64,000 bases of DNA from Ardenticatenaceae bacterium (lineage in GTDB: Bacteria > Chloroflexota > Anaerolineae > Promineifilales > Promineifilaceae). The stretch lies in NCBI GenBank assembly GCA_020634565.1, contig JACKBN010000014.1, positions 1 to 64,000 on the forward strand, written 5' to 3'. How positions within the stretch are numbered: position 1 is the stretch's first letter; every line of letters begins with the position of its first letter. A model generated the notes under the pieces. It did no database searches. It saw nothing but the letters and a program-made list of their open reading frames with translations, and was not told where the DNA came from. Both the position numbers and the translations under genes were made by a program. Shown piece by piece: positions 60,746-64,000 of the stretch.

Positions 60746-62281
60746 TTGGCAACAATTCTTATCACGGGGGCCACGGATGGTATTGGTCTGGCGCTGGCTC
60801 GACTGTATGACACGGCCGATCATCAGCTGATTTTAGTGGGCAGACGGCCGTTCGCCCAACTCAACGACCCCATTTTTACCCCTACAACCTACTGCCAGGC
60901 AGATCTGGCCCAATCAGACGCTGCGGAAACCGTTGCCCACTGGCTGCAAGAAGCCGGCATTCAAACGCTCGACCTGCTTATCCACAATGCCGGAACCGGC
61001 TATTACGGGTCGCTGGCAGAGCAGCCGCTCGACCAGATTGATGCGCTGCTTACCGTTAATTTACACAGCCCGATCAGCCTGACCCACCGCCTGTTCCCCT
61101 GGCTGCGGCAGGCAAAAGGACAGGTGGTCTTCATCAGTTCGGTGGCAACGGCCGTTCCCGCCCCAGAATACGCCGTCTATGGTGCCAGCAAAATGGCTTT
61201 GGAAGGATTTGCCCGCAGCTTGCGTGTAGAGTGGCGGGGGCAGGTAACGGTGCAAACCATCCGCCCCGGTGCCACCCACACGGGAATGCACCAAAAAATC
61301 GGTCTGACCCAGGCGCAGATGAATTGGGAAAAGTTTCCTTCGGCGGAAAAAGTGGCCCACCAAATTAGCAACGCAATTATCAGCAAACGGCCGTCCGTCA
61401 CCCTGGGCTTTGGCAATAAACTGCTGCGCTTTGGCGGACGTAACGGCCGTTTCCTGCTCGATCCCCTCTTGCAAAAAAGAGCACCGCAGCTAACCAGCCA
61501 GCCCCAACGTCAAAATGAACAACCTACCTGCCTCATCACCGGCGCAGCCGACGGCATTGGTCGCGCTCTGGCGCTACGCTATGCCCAGGCGGGCTACCGC
61601 ATCGTCGGGCTGGATGTTGATGGTGAGAAAGCCAGGGAGACAGCCGCACAAATTGAAGCCGATGGGGGCAGTGCCAGCTTCATCCTTGGCGATTTAAGCC
61701 GCCGCGATGAATTGGACGCTATCCTGTCACAACTGGCAGTACACGCGCCATTCAACTGCGTCATCCACAATGCTGGCATCAGTGCAGTAGGCCACTTTGA
61801 GGCGATTCCCCTGGCCCGGCAAACGACCGTTCTCCACCTAAATCTGCACGCCCCCCTCTGGCTCACGACCGAGCTCTTCCGGCAAAACTGGCTCACGCCA
61901 GACGCCAGCTTTGTCTTTCTATCGTCGCTGTCTTACTTTGCCAGCTATCCAGGAGCGGCGGTTTACGCAGCCAGCAAAGATGGCCTGGCCAATTACGCCC
62001 GCAGCCTGCGCGCCGCCTGGGCAGGCGGCCACTGCCTCACCGTTTTTCCCGGCCCGGTGCGCACCGCCCATGCCCGCCGCTACAGCCCAGACAACAGCCG
62101 GGAAGACGGCCGTATGCCTCCTGAAACCCTCGCCGCCGCCATCTTCCGCGCCGAACAGGCAGGCAAAACGCGCCTGATTCCCGGCGCGCAAAACAAACTC
62201 ATGGGAGGCGCGGGCCATCTCTTCCCTAGACTTTTAGAATGGGGGATGAAAAAAATGATTTTGGAGAAGTTAGAAGGGTAA
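60746..62281 (+). CDS. Tandem short-chain dehydrogenase/reductase fusion
   Basis: A 511-residue protein made of two SDR domains. Domain 1 has T-G-A-T-D-G-I-G (6-13), H-N-A-G, and Y-x3-K in Y-G-A-S-K. A linker near residue 240-255 joins domain 2, with T-G-A-A-D-G-I-G, L-D-V-D-G, H-N-A-G, and Y-A-A-S-K. Both keep Ser-Tyr-Lys, so both may be active with NAD(P)H. Substrate unknown. The start is TTG 60746, with GAGGAG upstream. It is convergent with recN (1-base gap). Confidence 0.88.
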   Translation: MATILITGATDGIGLALARLYDTADHQLILVGRRPFAQLNDPIFTPTTYCQADLAQSDAAETVAHWLQEAGIQTLDLLIHNAGTGYYGSLAEQPLDQIDALLTVNLHSPISLTHRLFPWLRQAKGQVVFISSVATAVPAPEYAVYGASKMALEGFARSLRVEWRGQVTVQTIRPGATHTGMHQKIGLTQAQMNWEKFPSAEKVAHQISNAIISKRPSVTLGFGNKLLRFGGRNGRFLLDPLLQKRAPQLTSQPQRQNEQPTCLITGAADGIGRALALRYAQAGYRIVGLDVDGEKARETAAQIEADGGSASFILGDLSRRDELDAILSQLAVHAPFNCVIHNAGISAVGHFEAIPLARQTTVLHLNLHAPLWLTTELFRQNWLTPDASFVFLSSLSYFASYPGAAVYAASKDGLANYARSLRAAWAGGHCLTVFPGPVRTAHARRYSPDNSREDGRMPPETLAAAIFRAEQAGKTRLIPGAQNKLMGGAGHLFPRLLEWGMKKMILEKLEG

Positions 62282-62282
62282 A

Positions 62283-64000
62283 CTACTTGGCTTTTACGGC
62301 CGTTTTTGTGCCATTTGCCAGCGCCAAAATCGATTCGGCACCGCCGCGAGCATGTTCCCCCTGCGTGCCCAGCATGGCCGCAAGTTCCTGAATACGGCCG
62401 TCGCCATCCAGCGATTGGATGCGAGTGGTGGTACGGCCCCCGTCAGCTTGGGCCTTGCTCACGTGAAAATGCACGTCGCCATAACCTGCCAGCTGGGGCA
62501 AATGGGTCACAACGATGACCTGATGATGGGCAATGGCTGTTAAGCCCCACAGTTTGCGGCCCACCACATCACCCACGCGGCCACCGATTCCCTGATCAAT
62601 TTCATCGAAGATAAGGGTTGGCGTTTTGTCCACTTGGGCCAACGCCGTTTTTAGCGCCAGCATGAGCCGCGCCGTTTCGCCGCCGCTGGCGACTTTAACC
62701 ATTGGCTTCAACGGCTCGCCCGGATTGGTCGAAATGAGAAATTCGGCGGTATCAAAGCCGGTTTTGTCAAAGGCCAGACGCTCGCCTTCAACGTACAGAC
62801 CATCAGCCTGTGGCGTGCGCTCAAACTGCACTTCAAATTTGGCCCCATCCATCTGCAAATCGGCAAGCTGCTCCACAACGGCCGTTGCCAACTTCTCAGC
62901 CGCCGCTTGCCGCTTTTTAGACAGCGCCAGAGCCATCTCCCCGCAGCGCCGCAGATATTTTTCTTCTGCCTCCACCAATTCGGCCGTACGCACCTCGCTG
63001 TTTTCAATGCGAGACAGATCTTGTTTCGCCCGGTCGCGCAGGGCCAGAATCGTGGGAATGTCCTCGCCATATTTGCGCTTAAGCAGGTTAATCAGCTCCA
63101 GGCGCTCCTCGACAAAATCGAGCCGCTTGGGATTGTATTCCACTTCATCCAGGTAACTTTGCAGTTCCGAGGAAACTTCACTGAGCTGGTAAATGAGCCC
63201 CTGCAAGCGCTCCAGCAGCGGCCCCTGCGTCTCGTCATAGCGAGTAAGTTGCACCAACGACCGCTCTACCTGGCCCAACATGTCGGCCACAGCCTGCGAC
63301 TCATCATCCATGCCCGTAAGCAAATTCACCGCTTCAGAGGCAGAGCGCATGAGCTGCTCTGAGTTGGCCAGACGGGTGCGCTCAGCGCGCAGCTCTTCTT
63401 CCTCATCCTCTTCCAGACGAGCCGCCGTAATCTCCTCGATTTGGAAGCGCAGCATATCGGCCCGCTGGGCCAGGATGCGCTCATTTTGGCGCAGGTCGGC
63501 CAGTTCGTGCTGCACTTCCATCAAGGCAGCAATCTCCACGCCCAAAACGGCGCGCTCTGTTTGCACGCCAGCGTAGGAATCCAGCAGCGGCAAATGAGAA
63601 CGCGGGTGCAGCAAGGAAAGATGCTCCCCCTGTCCATGAATATCGATCAACGGTTCGGCAACATCCCGCAAAACGGACAGATTGACGGTACGGCCGTTCA
63701 CACGACAAATGTTACGGCCGTTCAGCCTTAGCTCCCGCGATAACAGCACCTCATCTCCGTGCTCCTCATCCAATCCTTCTGCCTCCAGAATCGGCTCCAC
63801 CACCTTCTTGAGCGCTTCAGACAGGGTAAAGGTAGCCTCCACATATGCCTCGCCAGCGCCAGCCCGCACAAAAGTAGTGTCCGCGCGCCCGCCCAACATC
63901 AGCGTCACGGCATCCAGAATAATCGATTTACCCGCGCCAGTTTCACCGGTTAACACATTGAAACCATCGTGAAACTTCAGCCGCAGCTCATCAATAATGG
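62283..64000 (-). CDS. recN: DNA repair protein RecN (5' end beyond the window)
   Basis: SMC-like ATPase for double-strand break repair. The reading frame is open to the window edge; from the edge it reads I-I-D-E-L-R-L-K-F-H-D-G-F-N-V then Walker A T-G-E-T-G-A-G-K-S. RecN marks are the long coiled coils, G-R-T-V-N-L, D-I-H-G-Q-G-E-H, and C-terminal A-S-G-G-E-T-A-R-L-M-L-A-L, Walker B L-I-F-D-E-I-D-Q-G-I-G-G-R, and V-T-H-L-P-Q-L. Only about ten N-terminal residues are missing. The stop lies one base from the SDR gene's stop. Confidence 0.95.
   Translation of the reverse strand, partial: IIDELRLKFHDGFNVLTGETGAGKSIILDAVTLMLGGRADTTFVRAGAGEAYVEATFTLSEALKKVVEPILEAEGLDEEHGDEVLLSRELRLNGRNICRVNGRTVNLSVLRDVAEPLIDIHGQGEHLSLLHPRSHLPLLDSYAGVQTERAVLGVEIAALMEVQHELADLRQNERILAQRADMLRFQIEEITAARLEEDEEEELRAERTRLANSEQLMRSASEAVNLLTGMDDESQAVADMLGQVERSLVQLTRYDETQGPLLERLQGLIYQLSEVSSELQSYLDEVEYNPKRLDFVEERLELINLLKRKYGEDIPTILALRDRAKQDLSRIENSEVRTAELVEAEEKYLRRCGEMALALSKKRQAAAEKLATAVVEQLADLQMDGAKFEVQFERTPQADGLYVEGERLAFDKTGFDTAEFLISTNPGEPLKPMVKVASGGETARLMLALKTALAQVDKTPTLIFDEIDQGIGGRVGDVVGRKLWGLTAIAHHQVIVVTHLPQLAGYGDVHFHVSKAQADGGRTTTRIQSLDGDGRIQELAAMLGTQGEHARGGAESILALANGTKTAVKAK

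Larger units (their letters stand above)
747..63721. repeat. Highly iterated palindrome ACGGCCGT (HIP-like), about 100 copies
   Basis: A hand scan found about 100 exact copies of ACGGCCGT over the window, most flanked by A before and T after, giving AACGGCCGTT. Near-variants (GCGGCCGT, TCGGCCGT, ACGGCCGC, ACGGCCGA) are also frequent. Copies lie in genes on both strands, in all frames, and in gaps. By chance one would expect about one per 65 kb for an 8-mer. First copy 747-754, last 63714-63721. Example coordinates: 14231, 21285, 21315, 21369, 21572, 21609 (densest region). My count is manual and may be off by several. Confidence 0.9.

Noticed and set aside
1..64000. CRISPR array or transposon made of the repeated ACGGCCGT
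   Set aside because: Copies are unevenly spaced and embedded in genes of known families; no equal spacers, terminal repeats or transposase are present.

Overview
The window is a continuous, gene-dense piece of bacterial chromosome with about 50 protein genes, one tRNA, and no sign of phage, insertion sequence or CRISPR array. The gene set points to Chloroflexota, most likely an Anaerolineae-type lineage. The reasons are: the order hrcA-grpE-dnaK-dnaJ-prmA behind a perfect CIRCE operator; a DUF4388 protein beside a small COG2229-type GTPase; several exported proteins with Pro/Thr-rich linkers; and very large GAF/PAS histidine kinases. The phylum is an inference from gene content, not from a marker-gene tree.

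Layout. 0-2.3 kb: hydrogenase maturation genes hypD and hypE. 2.3-10 kb: DEAD-box helicase, MerR regulator, Zn/Cd/Pb-type P1B ATPase with an extra Cys4 insert, two ICMT-like membrane methyltransferases, a DUF305 membrane protein and a LysM lipoprotein. 10-21.7 kb: sensor kinase, oligoendopeptidase F, UMF1-type MFS transporter, acyl-CoA ligase, PPOX protein, class III aminotransferase, 1-pyrroline-5-carboxylate dehydrogenase, histidine phosphatase. 21.7-27 kb: two tandem C39-like peptidase/TPR proteins, a universal stress protein, tilS and tRNA-Leu(UAA).

27.2-38.9 kb is the most unusual part. Ten genes lie on one strand: DUF4388 protein, Ras-like GTPase, alpha/beta hydrolase, V4R-type ligand-binding protein, left-handed beta-helix protein, a homologue of cyanobacterial acyl-ACP reductase, a response regulator with a dead GGDEF domain, a 1203-residue sensor kinase, a single-domain response regulator, and a second alpha/beta hydrolase whose nucleophile serine is glycine. 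They look like one sensing and lipid- or aldehyde-related module; its product is unknown.

39-50 kb: an M23 / four SH3b-like / glycosidase-like fusion, small zinc-ribbon protein, FAH-family hydrolase, a STAND regulator, a lipoprotein, and a LolD/FtsX-type ABC transporter. 50-64 kb: rpsA and infA, then prmA, dnaJ, dnaK, grpE and hrcA read leftward, a polyprenyl-phosphate sugar transferase, an S41 protease, a double SDR protein and the start-truncated recN.

The strongest feature at whole-window scale is a highly iterated palindrome, ACGGCCGT (often AACGGCCGTT). I count about 100 exact copies by eye, inside genes in all reading frames and in intergenic DNA, where about one would be expected by chance. 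It resembles HIP1 of cyanobacteria in behaviour but not in sequence. It also forms the stem of one intrinsic terminator and leaves recurrent T-A-V and N-G-R tripeptides in the proteins.
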